A DNA stretch of 64,000 bases from Microbacterium natoriense (GTDB lineage Bacteria > Actinomycetota > Actinomycetes > Actinomycetales > Microbacteriaceae). Shown in pieces: positions 8,152 through 16,370 of this stretch. The stretch spans positions 682,001 through 746,000 of the forward strand of contig NZ_JAUSXV010000001.1 in the NCBI RefSeq assembly GCF_030816295.1, written 5' to 3'. Every line of letters begins with the position of its first letter. The stretch's first letter is position 1. The position numbers and the translations under genes were made by a program. Under the pieces are notes generated by a model. It saw only the letters and a list, made by a program, of their open reading frames with translations. It searched no databases and had not been told where the DNA came from.

Positions 8152-9072
8152 CTACTTCACCGAACCCGCGGTGAGCCCGCCGACGAGGCGCTTCTCGATG
8201 AGCATGAACAGGATGACGACGGGCAGGATCGCGACGAGCGAGACGCCGAACACGTACTGCCAGCTCGTCTCGTACTGGCCGACGAACTTGGTGAGCGCCA
8301 CCGAGAGCGGCTGGTTCTTGTCGGTGGAGAGGATCACGAGCGATGCCGCGAACTCGTTCCAGCAGGCGACGAACGTGAAGACGATCGCGGTCACGATGCC
8401 CGGCCACACCAGCGGCAGGTTGATCTTGAACAGCACCGTGAAGCGCCCGGCGCCGTCGATCTGCGCGGCCTCGTCGATCTCCTTGGGGATGCCGGCGAAG
8501 AACGAGTGCATGATCCAGATCGCGAACGACAGGTTGAACGCGGCGTTGATGAAGATCATCGCCGCCCAGGTGTCGCCCATGCCGAGGACGGTGAACTGGC
8601 GGAACAGACCCGAGGTGAGCACAGCCGGCTGCAGCATCTGCGTGACGATCACGAGGAACAGGAACACCATGCGACCGGGGAAGTGGAACCGGGCCGTGTA
8701 ATAGGCGGCGGGCAGCGACACCGCGAGCACCAGCAACGTCGCGAAGACGGAGATGATGATCGTCGAGACGAGGTTGAACGGCAGCGGCGTCTCGGGCGTC
8801 GCCCACATCGTGATGAAGTTCTCCCAGTGCCACTCGGTCGGGAGATACGTGGGGTTCACCGAGCGGATCTGCGGCTTCGTCTTCACCGAACCGAAGAACA
8901 TGATCAGGTACGGGAGCACGAAGATCAGGAGCACGAGCAGGCCAGCGGCCATGCGCAGGATGACGCGGGGCAACGACACCTGATCCTCGGTGTAGCGGCG
9001 CTTGCGTCCGATCTGGGGAGCTCGAGCTCCCGTGCCGCGGGTGGTGACGAGGGCGGTCTCAGTCACGGTCAT
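8152..9072 (-). CDS. Carbohydrate ABC importer permease (MalG/CUT1 type)
   Basis: A 306-aa permease with six predicted helices. The EAA coupling loop is EIDEAAQIDGAGRFTVLFKI, and the protein ends in the typical VGGLTAGSVK tail. The N-terminal 35 residues are cytoplasmic. The start at 9072 has GGAGG 8 nt upstream that overlaps the stop of the preceding permease gene, so translation is coupled. It is the last gene of the leftward operon binding protein, MalF-like, MalG-like. No ATPase is encoded here, so a shared MsmX/MsiK-type ATPase elsewhere is expected. Confidence 0.93.
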   Translation of the reverse strand: MTVTETALVTTRGTGARAPQIGRKRRYTEDQVSLPRVILRMAAGLLVLLIFVLPYLIMFFGSVKTKPQIRSVNPTYLPTEWHWENFITMWATPETPLPFNLVSTIIISVFATLLVLAVSLPAAYYTARFHFPGRMVFLFLVIVTQMLQPAVLTSGLFRQFTVLGMGDTWAAMIFINAAFNLSFAIWIMHSFFAGIPKEIDEAAQIDGAGRFTVLFKINLPLVWPGIVTAIVFTFVACWNEFAASLVILSTDKNQPLSVALTKFVGQYETSWQYVFGVSLVAILPVVILFMLIEKRLVGGLTAGSVK

Positions 9073-9074
9073 GA

Positions 9075-10079
9075 TCAGACCTCCTTCATGGGCTTGACGG
9101 CCTTGACGTAGATCGCGACGATCACGATCACGATGAGGAAGGCGACGACCGACAGCGCGCTCGCGACGTCGACCTTCTTCTGCAGCTCGATGTACTTGAA
9201 GATCATCGTCATGATCGTGTCGGCGCCGTAGCCGGGGATCGACCCGGTCATGACCTTCAGGATCGGCAGCGAGTTGAACACGTTGATGATGTTGATGAGG
9301 ACGGCGACCGCGAGGGCGCTGCGCAGCTGGGGGACGACGATCGTCCAGTAGGTGCGGGTGGCCCCGGCTCCGTCCATCTTCGCGGCCTCGAGAGTGTCGG
9401 AAGGCACCGTCTGAAGGCCGGCGAGGATCGTGTACGTCGTGAACGGCAGCGACACGAAGATCGCGATGACGATCGACCAGATGAACGCGGTCAGCGGGTT
9501 CTTGGTCCAGCCGAAGCCCACGGGGTCGCTCGACAGGCCGAGGTCGTACAGGAACTTGTTGAAGATGCCGAAGTACGGCTCGAGGCTGTAGTAGAAGACC
9601 ATGGTGGTCATCACGACGGACGCCGCCCAGGGGATGATGACGGCCATCCGCACGATCTGCCGGCCGGGGAAGGCCTTGTTCAGGATCTGGGCGAGCCCGA
9701 GCGAGATGAGCACGGTGAACAGCACCACCACGACCACCCACACGATGGTGCGGAAGAAGATCGGCCAGAACTCGGCGAAGGCGAACACGGTCGCGAAGTT
9801 GTCGAAGCCGACCGAGCCTTTGTCGAGGCCCGAGAGGGAGATGTCTCGGGTCGAGTTGAAGAACATCACCCCGGCGGGGAAGAGGACCACGCCGATGATG
9901 AGCACCAGGGCCGGTGCGATCCAGGGCAGCGCCTGGAGGAGGTCCTTCAGGCTCGGCCTGCCGCGCGCGGCGCCCGAGGTCTTCGGGGCGCGGGAGCGGC
10001 CGGAGGCCGCCCCCGCGGGGACGGAGGGGGTGGCTTTCGCCGCCCCCTCGAGGTTCGAGGACTCTGTCGTCTGGCTCAT
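9075..10079 (-). CDS. Carbohydrate ABC importer permease (MalF/CUT1 type)
   Basis: A 334-aa permease whose first 50 residues are Ser/Ala/Pro-rich and cytoplasmic. A first helix (IAPALVLIIGVVLFPAGVMFF) and the periplasmic segment follow. The EAA loop is TLEAAKMDGAGATRTYWTIV. It pairs with the MalG-type permease 2 bp downstream. The binding protein gene is 32 bp upstream. Transport of a sugar or amino sugar is likely, because the operon is divergent from amino-sugar catabolic genes. Confidence 0.93.
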   Translation of the reverse strand: MSQTTESSNLEGAAKATPSVPAGAASGRSRAPKTSGAARGRPSLKDLLQALPWIAPALVLIIGVVLFPAGVMFFNSTRDISLSGLDKGSVGFDNFATVFAFAEFWPIFFRTIVWVVVVVLFTVLISLGLAQILNKAFPGRQIVRMAVIIPWAASVVMTTMVFYYSLEPYFGIFNKFLYDLGLSSDPVGFGWTKNPLTAFIWSIVIAIFVSLPFTTYTILAGLQTVPSDTLEAAKMDGAGATRTYWTIVVPQLRSALAVAVLINIINVFNSLPILKVMTGSIPGYGADTIMTMIFKYIELQKKVDVASALSVVAFLIVIVIVAIYVKAVKPMKEV

Positions 10080-10111
10080 GGTTGTACCCGAACCTCTCCG
10101 TCTCTCGAGGC

Positions 10112-11356
10112 TCAGCCTGCGTCGACCTGTGCCTGGATCTGCTTCAGCACGTCAGCCGCCGGCTGCGACTGGAGCTGACCGAACAGCGACTTGAACGCGC
10201 CGTCGGCGGCCGACCACTTGGCGTTCGTCGAGGGGTAGAACTGCGCGTCGGGCAGCACGTCGAGGAACGGCTTGAGCTTCTCGTCGCTGTTCAGCTGCTC
10301 AGCACCCGACTTGGTGACGGGAAGGAATCCTTCGGCCTGCACCCACGGCACGTAGACGTCGGCGGAGTAGTAGTAGTCGAGGAAGGTCGTGATCGCCTCC
10401 TGCTTGTCGTCGTCGTTCTTGAACGCCATCAGCTGGTCCATGACACCCAGCGTGAACGGCGAGCCGTCGGCTGTCGGGATCGGAACGATCGAGTAGTCGA
10501 GGTCGGGGTTGCCCTCTTCGATCTGGCCCACCGTCGGCGGGAGACCGACCTGCATGCCGATCTTGCCCTGGATGAAGATGTCCATCAGCGGCGAGCGGTT
10601 GGTCGAACCGGGGTCGGCCTGGGTGGCTCCGGCGTCGATCATCTTCTTGATCTGCTCGGCGCCGGCGAGGTTCTCAGGAGTGTCGATCGTGATCTCGGAT
10701 GCGTCGCCGAACGAACCGCCGCCGCCCCAGAGCCACACGGCCGCCTCGGCCTGCGCCTCTTCAGATCCGAGCGGCATGCCGTAGCCGGCCACGCCGCCGC
10801 CGAGGGCTGAGACCTTGGTCGCGGCATCCAGCAGCTCGTCCCAGTTGGTCGGAGCCTCGACGCCGGCCTGCTGCAGCAGCGCGTTGTTGACGAAGAGCGC
10901 ACGAGCCGATGCGATCAGCGGCAGGGCGTACGCCGTGCCGTCCACCTCGGCGTTCTTCAGGAACGCGTCCTGGAAGTCGGAGTAGGTGTCGTCGGAGACG
11001 ACGTCCTTGGCGGGGTAAAGAAGGTCGTCGCCGACGAAGCCGGCGAAGGGGCCTCCGTTGTAGATGTCGGGGGCCTCGCCGGCCTGGATCTTGGTGGACA
11101 CGACCTTCTCGAGGTTGTCCCACGACTGCACCTCGAGCTTCACCTTGATGTCGGGATTCTCCTTCTCGAATCCCTTGATGACGTCTTCCCACAGACCCTT
11201 GGTCGCGTCGGAGTAGCTGGGGACGAGCAGGTCTAGCGTCGTCGCGCCGCCCTCGTCGCCACCGCCACCGCCCGAACCGCCGAATCCGCACGAAGCGAGT
11301 GAAAGGGTGGCGACGGCTGCTACCGCAGCTGCGCCGAATCGCAGTGACTTCTTCAT
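10112..11356 (-). CDS. Extracellular sugar-binding lipoprotein of the CUT1 importer
   Basis: A 414-aa family 1 solute-binding protein. The signal peptide MKKSLRFGAAAVAAVATLSLASC ends at a lipobox Cys (residue 23), then a Gly-rich linker. Mature features typical of the family are the opening TLDLLVPSYSDATKGLWEDV, the segment WDNLEKVVSTKIQAGEAPDI, and YALPLIASARALFVN. It binds the substrate outside the membrane. Divergent transcription from the AgaS-type gene and shared promoter DNA suggest joint control by the DeoR regulator at 15366. Confidence 0.92.
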   Translation of the reverse strand: MKKSLRFGAAAVAAVATLSLASCGFGGSGGGGGDEGGATTLDLLVPSYSDATKGLWEDVIKGFEKENPDIKVKLEVQSWDNLEKVVSTKIQAGEAPDIYNGGPFAGFVGDDLLYPAKDVVSDDTYSDFQDAFLKNAEVDGTAYALPLIASARALFVNNALLQQAGVEAPTNWDELLDAATKVSALGGGVAGYGMPLGSEEAQAEAAVWLWGGGGSFGDASEITIDTPENLAGAEQIKKMIDAGATQADPGSTNRSPLMDIFIQGKIGMQVGLPPTVGQIEEGNPDLDYSIVPIPTADGSPFTLGVMDQLMAFKNDDDKQEAITTFLDYYYSADVYVPWVQAEGFLPVTKSGAEQLNSDEKLKPFLDVLPDAQFYPSTNAKWSAADGAFKSLFGQLQSQPAADVLKQIQAQVDAG

Positions 11357-11712
11357 GTGTTGCTTTCCTCACTGTGTGTGTCCGCCGCTTCGGAGGAGAG
11401 CGGCGAGGGTGCCCTCCGATGGAGCGGCAGGGTGCCTCCAGCAGAGCGGCGATGGTGCACAGCCGCGAACACTCACGCGACGGTGCGTGTGATCCCGCTC
11501 CTCACGGAACGGAGATCGCAGAGCCGGGGTGGGCTCTTGGTGACCTCTTCGTCCACGGAATCGGCGGAGAGGCGGTGGAACTTGTTCGATTATTTGTCAA
11601 GGAAACGAACAAAAACAAGAGCACGGTTGCATTCATTTCCTTGAGCGCAATACTATGATCGAATCACGCATAGAACAATCACAATCACGCAAAGACTTTG
11701 AAGGGGTCGATC
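11357..11712. promoter_or_regulatory. Divergent control region between sugar importer and amino-sugar catabolic operon
   Basis: For the rightward operon, -35 TTGCAT (11627-11632) and -10 TACTAT (11651-11656) are 18 bp apart. Two copies of AATCACGCA (11662-11670 and 11683-11691) lie at and after the predicted start, exactly 21 bp apart, so on one face of the helix. They are candidate DeoR sites. For the leftward operon, -35 TTGTTT and -10 AATAAT can be read on the - strand near 11588-11617. TTGTTCG (11582-11588) and CGAACAA (11606-11612) form an inverted repeat that overlaps it. The first 200 bp after the binding protein start show nothing else. Confidence 0.55.
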
Positions 11713-12609
11713 ATGACCGACGTTCTGCCCGGCGCGCACATGCGCGCAGAGCTCATCTCGCAGCCCGAGGCCTGGGCCCGCGCGGCCGATCTGCGCGATG
11801 GCCAGGCGCTGCTCCCGAACCGCGGCGCCCGTGTCGCCGTCGTCGGCTGCGGCACCTCGTGGTTCATCGCGCAGTCCTACGCCGCGCTGCGCGAGAACGC
11901 GGGGTTCGGCGAGACCGACGCTTTCGCCGCGTCCGAAGCCTTCGTCGATCGCGGCTACGACGCGGTCGTCGCCCTGACGCGTTCCGGCACGACGACAGAG
12001 GTGCTCGAGCTCGTCGACAGGATCAGGGGACGCATCCCGACGATCGGAGTGATCGGCGATGAGTCCTCGCCCCTCGTCTCCCTGGTCGACGAGGCCGTGC
12101 TCATGCCGTTCGCCGACGAGAAATCGGTCGTTCAGACCCGCTTCGCGACCACCGCCCTCGCGCTGTTCCGCGCCTCTCTCGGAGAGGACCTCGCGAGCGC
12201 CATCGCCGATGCCGAAGCCGTGCTGGCGGGCACGGATGACGACGGCCTGCGCGATGCCGAGCAGTACACGTTCCTCGGTCGTGGCTGGACCATCGGACTC
12301 GCGCACGAGGCGGCTCTGAAGATGCGCGAATCCTCGCAGTCGTGGACCGAGTCGTACCCCTCGATGGACTACCGTCACGGCCCGATCGCGATCGCCGCCC
12401 CCGGTCGTGTCACCTGGCAGTTCGGCGAGGCTCCCGAAGGGCTCTCGGCTCAGGTCGAAGCCACGGGAGCGCGCTTCGTGCAGCATCCGATCGACCCGAT
12501 GGCAGATCTCGTGCGTCTGCACCGCGTCGCCCTCGATCGAGCCGTCGTCCGGGGGCTCGATCCCGATCAGCCGCGCAACCTCACGCGTTCCGTGATCCTG
12601 GATGCATGA
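11713..12609 (+). CDS. SIS-domain sugar-phosphate isomerase/deaminase (AgaS-like)
   Basis: A 298-aa protein with two SIS domains. The first carries VAVVGCGTSWFIAQSY and VALTRSGTTTEVLELVDRI. The second has FLGRGWTIGLAHEAALKMRE, the conserved Glu region of GlmS/AgaS-type isomerases, and YRHGPIAI. There is no N-terminal glutaminase domain, so it is not GlmS itself. AgaS-type enzymes convert galactosamine-6-phosphate to tagatose-6-phosphate and ammonia. A FrlB-like deglycase is the alternative. AAGGGG lies before the ATG. It is the first gene of a five-gene operon with 4-bp overlaps. Confidence 0.8.
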   Translation: MTDVLPGAHMRAELISQPEAWARAADLRDGQALLPNRGARVAVVGCGTSWFIAQSYAALRENAGFGETDAFAASEAFVDRGYDAVVALTRSGTTTEVLELVDRIRGRIPTIGVIGDESSPLVSLVDEAVLMPFADEKSVVQTRFATTALALFRASLGEDLASAIADAEAVLAGTDDDGLRDAEQYTFLGRGWTIGLAHEAALKMRESSQSWTESYPSMDYRHGPIAIAAPGRVTWQFGEAPEGLSAQVEATGARFVQHPIDPMADLVRLHRVALDRAVVRGLDPDQPRNLTRSVILDA

Positions 12610-13598
12610 TGTCGACGCCCGAAGGCGTCGGCATCCCTGACGTCGAACGCGACACCACCGGTGAGAAGCTGGCCGCGGTGCGCACGCTCGGCGCCGGCGC
12701 GCCGGTGCTCGCCTTCGACGTGGGCGGAACCGACATCAAATCCGCGCTGTTCGACGTGAACGGCACCGCGCTCGGTCTGCGTCGCACGCCGACGCCGACC
12801 GCAGAAGGCGATCGCACCGCCGTGATCATCGAGCGTCTCGGTGTGCTCGCCACCGAGCTCCGGGCCGCGCATCCCGACGTGGTGCCGCAGGCGGTCGGCC
12901 TGGTCGTGCCGGGGATCGTCGACGCGGATGCCGGCATCGGCGTGTTCGCCAGCAACCTCGGCTGGCACGATTCGCCGCTCCGCGACCTCGCGAGTGCGAG
13001 GCTCGGCCTTCCCGTGGCCTTCGATCACGACGTCCGTGCAGCGAGCTGGGCGGAGCATCGCCTCGGCGGCGCCCGTGACTACGCGGACGCGGTCGTCCTC
13101 GTGATCGGCACCGGCATCGCCGGCGCCGTGCTCGTCGGGGGAAAGCCGTACACCGCGGGCGGCTACGCCGGCGAGATCGGGCACTCGCCGATCGCCGACG
13201 GGCCCGAGTGCGCATGCGGCGCTCGTGGCTGCCTGGAGGCCGTGGCCTCGGCCGGAGCGCTCGCTCGCCGCTACCGCGAGGCGACGGGCGTGACGCCCGA
13301 TGGCGCGAAGGACGTCATCGCGCGCGCGGCCGCCGGAGATCAGGCTGCTGCGGACATCTGGAGCTCCGCCCTCGACGCACTCACCCTGTCGCTCGCGCAG
13401 CTCACGGCGGTCCTGGCCCCGCAGGCGGTCGTGATCGGCGGTGGCCTGTCGCGCGCGGGCGGTGCGCTGTTCGATGAGCTCCGCGCACGGCTCGAGGCGC
13501 GACTGAGCTTCCATCGCCTGCCCGTCCTCGTCCCGGCCGAGCTCTCCGGCAACGCCGGCCTCATCGGCGCTGCGCTGCGGGCCAGGGAGCTGACGTGA
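12606..13598 (+). CDS. ROK family sugar or amino-sugar kinase
   Basis: About 330 aa starting in an ATGA overlap with the SIS gene. The ATP-binding loop AFDVGGTDIKSALFDVNG near residue 38 and the zinc signature CACGARGCLEAVAS are intact. GYAGEIGHSPI carries the sugar-binding Glu and His of ROK kinases. There is no winged helix, so it is an enzyme. In this operon it would phosphorylate the imported sugar at C6, for example galactosamine to galactosamine-6-phosphate. Specificity is inferred from context. Confidence 0.85.
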   Translation: MMSTPEGVGIPDVERDTTGEKLAAVRTLGAGAPVLAFDVGGTDIKSALFDVNGTALGLRRTPTPTAEGDRTAVIIERLGVLATELRAAHPDVVPQAVGLVVPGIVDADAGIGVFASNLGWHDSPLRDLASARLGLPVAFDHDVRAASWAEHRLGGARDYADAVVLVIGTGIAGAVLVGGKPYTAGGYAGEIGHSPIADGPECACGARGCLEAVASAGALARRYREATGVTPDGAKDVIARAAAGDQAAADIWSSALDALTLSLAQLTAVLAPQAVVIGGGLSRAGGALFDELRARLEARLSFHRLPVLVPAELSGNAGLIGAALRARELT

Positions 13599-14527
13599 TC
13601 CTCACGGTCACCCCGAATCCCGCGCTCGACCTCACCTGGCACGTCGAGCACCTGGCCTTCGGCGGTTCGCACCGAGCGGATGCCGGCACCGCCCGGGCCG
13701 GCGGCAAGGGCCTGAACGTCGCGAGGGTCGTTCACGCTCACGGCGTCCCGGTCGCCGCGATCGCCACGGTCGGCGGCGGCACAGGCGTCGAGTTCGCCGC
13801 CGAGCTGAGCGCATCCGGCGTCCCGCACGTGCTGGTCGAGGTCGCGGGAGCGACCCGACGGAGCATCGCGGTCGTCGACGAGCAGCGCGGCGACGCGACG
13901 ATCGTCAACGAACGCGGCGTCAATCCGTCGGATGCGGAGTGGGCGGCGCTTCTCGCCGAGGTCGTCGAACGGCTGCCGAGCGCGTCTGTGCTCGTGATCT
14001 CGGGCAGCCTGCCACCCGGTGCGCCGGACCAGCTGCTGCCCGTGCTCATCGGGGCCGGCCGCGATGGCGGCGTCCCCGTGATCGTCGACACCTCCGGGCC
14101 CGCGCTGCTGCGCGCCGCGGATGCCGGAGCATCCGTCCTCAAGCCCAACGCCGCCGAACTCGCCGAGGCCACAGGCATCGCCGACCCGCTCGAAGGCGCT
14201 ACATCGCTCATCGACCGGGGCGTCGAACTGGTGCTGCTGTCGCTCGGCGCCGAGGGGATGCTGGCCGTGACGGCATCCGGCGCACTGCACGCGCGCCTCG
14301 ACGCACCTCTCGCAGGAAACCCGACCGGCGCCGGCGATGCCGCCGTCGCGGCATGCGCCGTGCTGTTCGCAGAGGGCGAGCGCGATTCCGAGCGCATCCT
14401 GCGCCGCGCCACGGCATGGTCGGCGGCCGCCGTGCTCATGCCGCTCGCCGGCGAGATCTCCGACACCTGGCCCGAACTCGAAGCGCGCGTGACCGTGCGA
14501 CCGTACTCACCGAAGGACCCTGAATGA
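13595..14527 (+). CDS. PfkB-family hexose-phosphate kinase (tagatose-6-phosphate or fructose-1-phosphate kinase type)
   Basis: A 310-aa kinase of the LacC/FruK branch: MILTVTPNPALDLTW at the start, the GGKGLNVARV substrate loop, and the catalytic PTGAGDAAVAA near residue 246. It would phosphorylate tagatose-6-phosphate to tagatose-1,6-bisphosphate, feeding the aldolase next to it. It overlaps both neighbours by 4 bp. 1-Phosphofructokinase is the alternative, but no PTS genes are present here. Confidence 0.85.
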   Translation: MILTVTPNPALDLTWHVEHLAFGGSHRADAGTARAGGKGLNVARVVHAHGVPVAAIATVGGGTGVEFAAELSASGVPHVLVEVAGATRRSIAVVDEQRGDATIVNERGVNPSDAEWAALLAEVVERLPSASVLVISGSLPPGAPDQLLPVLIGAGRDGGVPVIVDTSGPALLRAADAGASVLKPNAAELAEATGIADPLEGATSLIDRGVELVLLSLGAEGMLAVTASGALHARLDAPLAGNPTGAGDAAVAACAVLFAEGERDSERILRRATAWSAAAVLMPLAGEISDTWPELEARVTVRPYSPKDPE

Positions 14528-15363
14528 CCCTCGTCTCCGCCCGCGAACTGGTGAAGGACGCCGCGAGCCGCGGCTCCGGCATCGGCGCGTTCAACGTGAT
14601 CCACCTCGAGACGGCTGAGGGTCTGGTGCGCGCCTCGGAGCAGGCGCAGCTGCCCGTGATCCTGCAGATCTCGCAGAACTGCGCCGACTATCACGGCGGT
14701 CTCGAACCGATCGCACTGGCCACGCTCGCGGTGGCTCGCCGCTCGTCGATGCCTGTCGCGGTGCACCTCGACCACGCCGAGCGCCCCGAGCTCGTCGACG
14801 AGGCGATCGCGCTGGGATTCGGCTCGGTGATGTTCGACGGCGGTGCACTGCCCTATGACGACAACGTCGCCCTGACCGCAGCTGTCGCCGAGCGGGCGCA
14901 CGCGGCCGGCGTCTACGTCGAAGGCGAGCTCGGCGAGGTCGGCGGCAAGGACGGAGCGCATGCGCCTGGTGTCCGCACCGACCCCGACGAGGCACGGGCC
15001 TTCGTGGAGGCGACGGGAGTCGACGCGCTCGCCGTGGCGGTGGGCTCGTCGCACGCCATGCTCGATCGCTCCGCATCTCTCGATCTCGAGTTGATCGCGC
15101 GGCTGCACGCCGCCCTCGCGGTCCCTCTCGTGCTGCACGGCTCCTCCGGAGTCGCCGACGCAGTCATCGCCGATGCCGTACGCGCCGGCATGACGAAGAT
15201 CAACGTCTCCACGCACCTGAACGGGTTCTTCACGCGTACGATCCGAGACGCTCTCGGCGCCGACGACTCGCTCGTCGACTCGCGCAAGTACCTGAAGCCC
15301 GCCCGGGACGCGCTCGCCGGGGAGGCCGCGCGGATGCTGCGATCGTTCGCCCTAGAGTCGTAG
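14524..15363 (+). CDS. Class II tagatose/fructose-bisphosphate aldolase (GatY/KbaY-like)
   Basis: A 279-aa (beta/alpha)8 aldolase. The zinc ligand motif VHLDHAER, the Glu-rich YVEGELGEVGG loop and the later His in VLHGSSG are present, followed by KINVSTHLNG, the phosphate and Asn site. It would split tagatose-1,6-bisphosphate to dihydroxyacetone phosphate and glyceraldehyde-3-phosphate. The ATGA overlap with the kinase gene couples them. Confidence 0.88.
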   Translation: MTLVSARELVKDAASRGSGIGAFNVIHLETAEGLVRASEQAQLPVILQISQNCADYHGGLEPIALATLAVARRSSMPVAVHLDHAERPELVDEAIALGFGSVMFDGGALPYDDNVALTAAVAERAHAAGVYVEGELGEVGGKDGAHAPGVRTDPDEARAFVEATGVDALAVAVGSSHAMLDRSASLDLELIARLHAALAVPLVLHGSSGVADAVIADAVRAGMTKINVSTHLNGFFTRTIRDALGADDSLVDSRKYLKPARDALAGEAARMLRSFALES

Positions 15364-15365
15364 TC

Positions 15366-16142
15366 ATGAAGCGAGCCGCGCGTCTGAACGCGATCCTCGA
15401 TCTGCTGGCCGCGTCGGGGGAGGTCACGGTCGAGGACCTGGTCGAACGCTTCGGTGCGTCGCAGGCCACCACTCGACGTGACCTCGACAGTCTCGCCGAG
15501 CAGCGCCTTCTCACGAGGACCCATGGCGGCGCCGTCGCCCAGGCCGTCGCCTACGAGCTGCCGATCCGCTACAAGAGCCACCTGCGCACCCAGCAGAAGA
15601 AGGCGATCGCCCAGGCCGCGGCCGAGCTCGTGCTCCCCGGCATGGTCGTCGGCCTCTCCGGCGGAACCACGACGACGGCCATCGCCGCCGCACTCGCCGC
15701 GAGGGACGATCTCGCGGAGGGCGGCGGCATCACCGTCGTCACGAACGCCGTGAACATCGCAGCCCAGCTCGCCACCCGCCCCGACATCAAGGTCGTCGTG
15801 ACGGGCGGAGTGATCCACTCGCGCAGCTACGAGCTCGTCGGCCCGTTCGTCGAACAGCTGCTGCGCGGAGTGCGCCTCGACATCGCCTTCATCGGGGTGA
15901 ACGGGATGGATGCGGCATCCGGCGCCTCCACGCAGGATGAGCGCGAGGCTGCCGTGAACCGCATGATGGCCGAGCGAGCCCGGCAAGCCGTGGTCGTGAC
16001 CGATTCCAGCAAACTCGGGATCACGGCATTCGCCTCCGTGGGCGAGGCCGAGCTCTTCCCCGTGGTGCTGACGGATGCCGACGCCGACGCCGCCACTCTC
16101 GCCGCGCTACGCGAAGCGGGCTACGAAGTGCGCACGGCCTGA
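15366..16142 (+). CDS. DeoR family transcriptional regulator
   Basis: A 258-aa repressor with an N-terminal helix-turn-helix (RLNAILDLLAASGEVTVEDLVERF) and the DeoR sensor domain for phosphorylated sugars (GLSGGTTTTAIAAALA, then VVVTDSSKLG). It lies 2 bp after the aldolase gene as the last gene of the operon, and likely represses both this operon and the divergent importer. The paired AATCACGCA sites at 11662-11691 are candidate targets. Confidence 0.88.
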   Translation: MKRAARLNAILDLLAASGEVTVEDLVERFGASQATTRRDLDSLAEQRLLTRTHGGAVAQAVAYELPIRYKSHLRTQQKKAIAQAAAELVLPGMVVGLSGGTTTTAIAAALAARDDLAEGGGITVVTNAVNIAAQLATRPDIKVVVTGGVIHSRSYELVGPFVEQLLRGVRLDIAFIGVNGMDAASGASTQDEREAAVNRMMAERARQAVVVTDSSKLGITAFASVGEAELFPVVLTDADADAATLAALREAGYEVRTA

Positions 16143-16173
16143 GCCCTGGCTCGGCGACCGGATGAAACCCGGC

Positions 16174-16205
16174 GGGGGTGCCGCGGTTGCAACCGCGGCA
16201 CCCCC
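16174..16205. terminator. Perfect bidirectional hairpin between convergent operons
   Basis: GGGGGTGCCGCGGTT (16174-16188) is perfectly repeated in inverse at 16191-16205 with only GC between. It separates the rightward amino-sugar operon from the leftward CHAT operon. In 16206-16370 I see only a small hairpin, TGCACT-CCCC-AGTGCA. Confidence 0.75.
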
Positions 16206-16370
16206 TGAGTAGTCGGTGTCCATGTCGTGTCCCTGCACTCCCCAGTGCACAGGTTCCCCAGTTCGACTGCGCCTCCCGCGCTCCGCCTTCTCGAAGCCCT
16301 TTCGCATCGGCACCTTCCGAAGATCAGGAGCAGGTCAGGCCGCGTCTGATACATCGAATGGAGAAATTCT

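Noticed and set aside
7510..9111. A long open frame on the + strand across the sugar permease genes
   Set aside because: It lies opposite two clear ABC permeases, is rich in His, Arg and Asp, and has no recognisable domain. It is a high-GC shadow frame.
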